Assembly: GCA_003086555.1 (NCBI GenBank)
Contig: QEFN01000049.1
Location: 1-6,442, forward strand
DNA: 6,442 bases
Direction: 5' to 3'
From: Sulfolobus sp. SCGC AB-777_G06
Lineage (GTDB): Archaea > Thermoproteota > Thermoprotei_A > Sulfolobales > Sulfolobaceae
The stretch's first letter is position 1, and every line of letters begins with the position of its first letter. This document shows, piece by piece, positions 6,113 to 6,442 of this stretch. A program made the translations under genes and the position numbers. The notes below the pieces were generated by a model, which saw only the letters and a list, made by a program, of their open reading frames with translations, was not told the origin of the DNA and made no database searches.

Positions 6113-6215
6113 GTCCCTACGCTTGATCATGAAAGCGGAAGGACAAACGGTAATAAATAGGACTGTGTTGTGAGCTACCCGCCTTATAAAGCGGGCTTCT
6201 CGCTTCTATGAAGCG
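6057..6215 (+). ncRNA. Candidate omega RNA (reRNA) region of a decayed TnpB element
   Basis: In IS200/IS605 elements the TnpB guide scaffold covers the end of tnpB and runs to the right end of the element. Here a GC-richer block than its surroundings, with nested stems (CCC/GGG around 6101-6107 and 6115-6117), leads into the hairpins at 6172-6215. This matches the expected place and build of such an RNA. The call rests on position and structure only. Transcription is not shown, and no active tnpB is in the window. Confidence 0.25.
6172..6215. mobile_element. Tandem hairpins resembling the right end of an IS200/IS605 element
   Basis: First hairpin: GAG (6172-6174) pairs with CTC (6199-6201), and CCCGC (6178-6182) pairs with GCGGG (6191-6195) around an AT-rich loop, forming an imperfect stem. 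Second hairpin: CGCTTC (6201-6206) and GAAGCG (6210-6215) form a perfect 6-bp stem with loop TAT. Imperfect subterminal hairpins with CCCGCC...GGCGGG cores are usual at the right ends of IS200/IS605 elements, where the TnpA transposase binds. No tnpA and no left end are visible, so this would be a relic. A factor-independent terminator is an alternative. Confidence 0.42.
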
Positions 6216-6223
6216 TTTAATAG

Positions 6224-6331
6224 CCGTTTATCGATTACTATCCATATAAGGAGTTAATTAAGCTTGCCGAGGAAAGGGGCATATACGTAGAGGATCTAGT
6301 AATTTTAGCTATATCAAAGAGAGATCCCTAG
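6224..6331 (+). pseudogene. Fragment of a small helical protein (PaREP1/antitoxin-like)
   Basis: An open stretch of 35 codons with no start reads PFIDYYPYKELIKLAEERG, then IYVEDLVILAISKRDP, and ends at TAG 6329-6331. The pattern helix (ELIKLAEERG), turn, V/S-E-DLV-x2-A-x-SK-x-DP is shared by the N-termini of crenarchaeal PaREP1-type proteins and by ribbon-helix-helix/VapB-like antitoxins (family knowledge, no search done). In PaREP1-like proteins a DP-x-ER helix normally follows. Here GAGCGG (ER) occurs just after the stop in another frame, which suggests a frameshift. The fragment begins within 10 nt of the hairpins at 6201-6215, so the element may have interrupted it. Confidence 0.4.
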
Positions 6332-6442
6332 AGCGGAATAAGGATTAGGGTTTGAGTTAGGAGTGTGGACAACAATTTTGTTAATCTAAAATGAATTATT
6401 TGAATTGTTTGTGCTTTATTAATAGAACGTTGATGATAATAC

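Larger units (their letters stand above)
5867..6442. other. Region of gene and mobile-element remnants without an intact gene
   Basis: No complete coding sequence is visible on either strand. From left to right it contains unassigned DNA (5867-5987), a possible tnpB tail (5988-6112), three hairpins (6005-6027, 6172-6201, 6201-6215), a small-protein fragment (6224-6331) and AT-rich DNA in which I see nothing (6332-6442). Stop codons break every coding-like stretch. I read it as decayed accessory DNA after the glycosyltransferase gene. Confidence 0.5.

Noticed and set aside
6085..6165. tRNA-like GGGTTGAGTCCC resembling a T arm
   Set aside because: No matching acceptor stem, anticodon arm or CCA context around it; better explained as part of the structured element end.

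Overview
The window looks like chromosomal DNA of a thermophilic crenarchaeon, most likely a member of the Sulfolobales. The evidence is strongly AT-rich DNA, AGG/AGA arginine and ATA isoleucine codons, first genes without a Shine-Dalgarno but with a BRE/TATA pair about 26 nt upstream (leaderless pattern), GTG starts and 4-nt stop/start overlaps inside the operon. This assignment is an inference. All genes I can support lie on the + strand.

Layout: (1) 1-478, a very AT-rich stretch with no gene I can recognise, holding a small hairpin at the left edge, a perfect 20-bp palindrome and the operon promoter. (2) 479-3383, a tight three-gene nucleotide-sugar operon: a UDP-glucuronate-decarboxylase-like SDR, UDP-glucose 6-dehydrogenase and a GalU-type glucose-1-phosphate uridylyltransferase. 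Read backwards, they form one pathway: glucose-1-P -> UDP-glucose -> UDP-glucuronate -> UDP-xylose (or a related UDP-sugar). (3) 3380-3529, a 49-codon reading frame fused to the operon by an ATGA overlap. It looks like the beaten-down N-terminus of a glycosyltransferase. (4) 3535-4944, a 469-aa protein with a PD-(D/E)XK nuclease-like core inside lysine/glutamate-rich helical flanks. It is functionally unrelated to its neighbours and sits where the rest of the glycosyltransferase would be expected. (5) 5078-5866, a family-2 glycosyltransferase with its own apparent promoter and visibly less AT-rich codons. (6) 5867-6442, no intact gene: a probable right end of a decayed IS200/IS605-type element (hairpins plus a possible frameshifted tnpB tail), followed directly by a fragment of a small helical protein resembling the PaREP1/antitoxin-like families of Crenarchaeota.

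Together the genes suggest a surface-glycan or glycosylation locus: the operon makes activated uronic acid or pentose donors and the glycosyltransferases use them. The locus has been remodelled by accessory DNA. The most unusual element is the uncharacterised nuclease-like gene inserted at a truncated glycosyltransferase.
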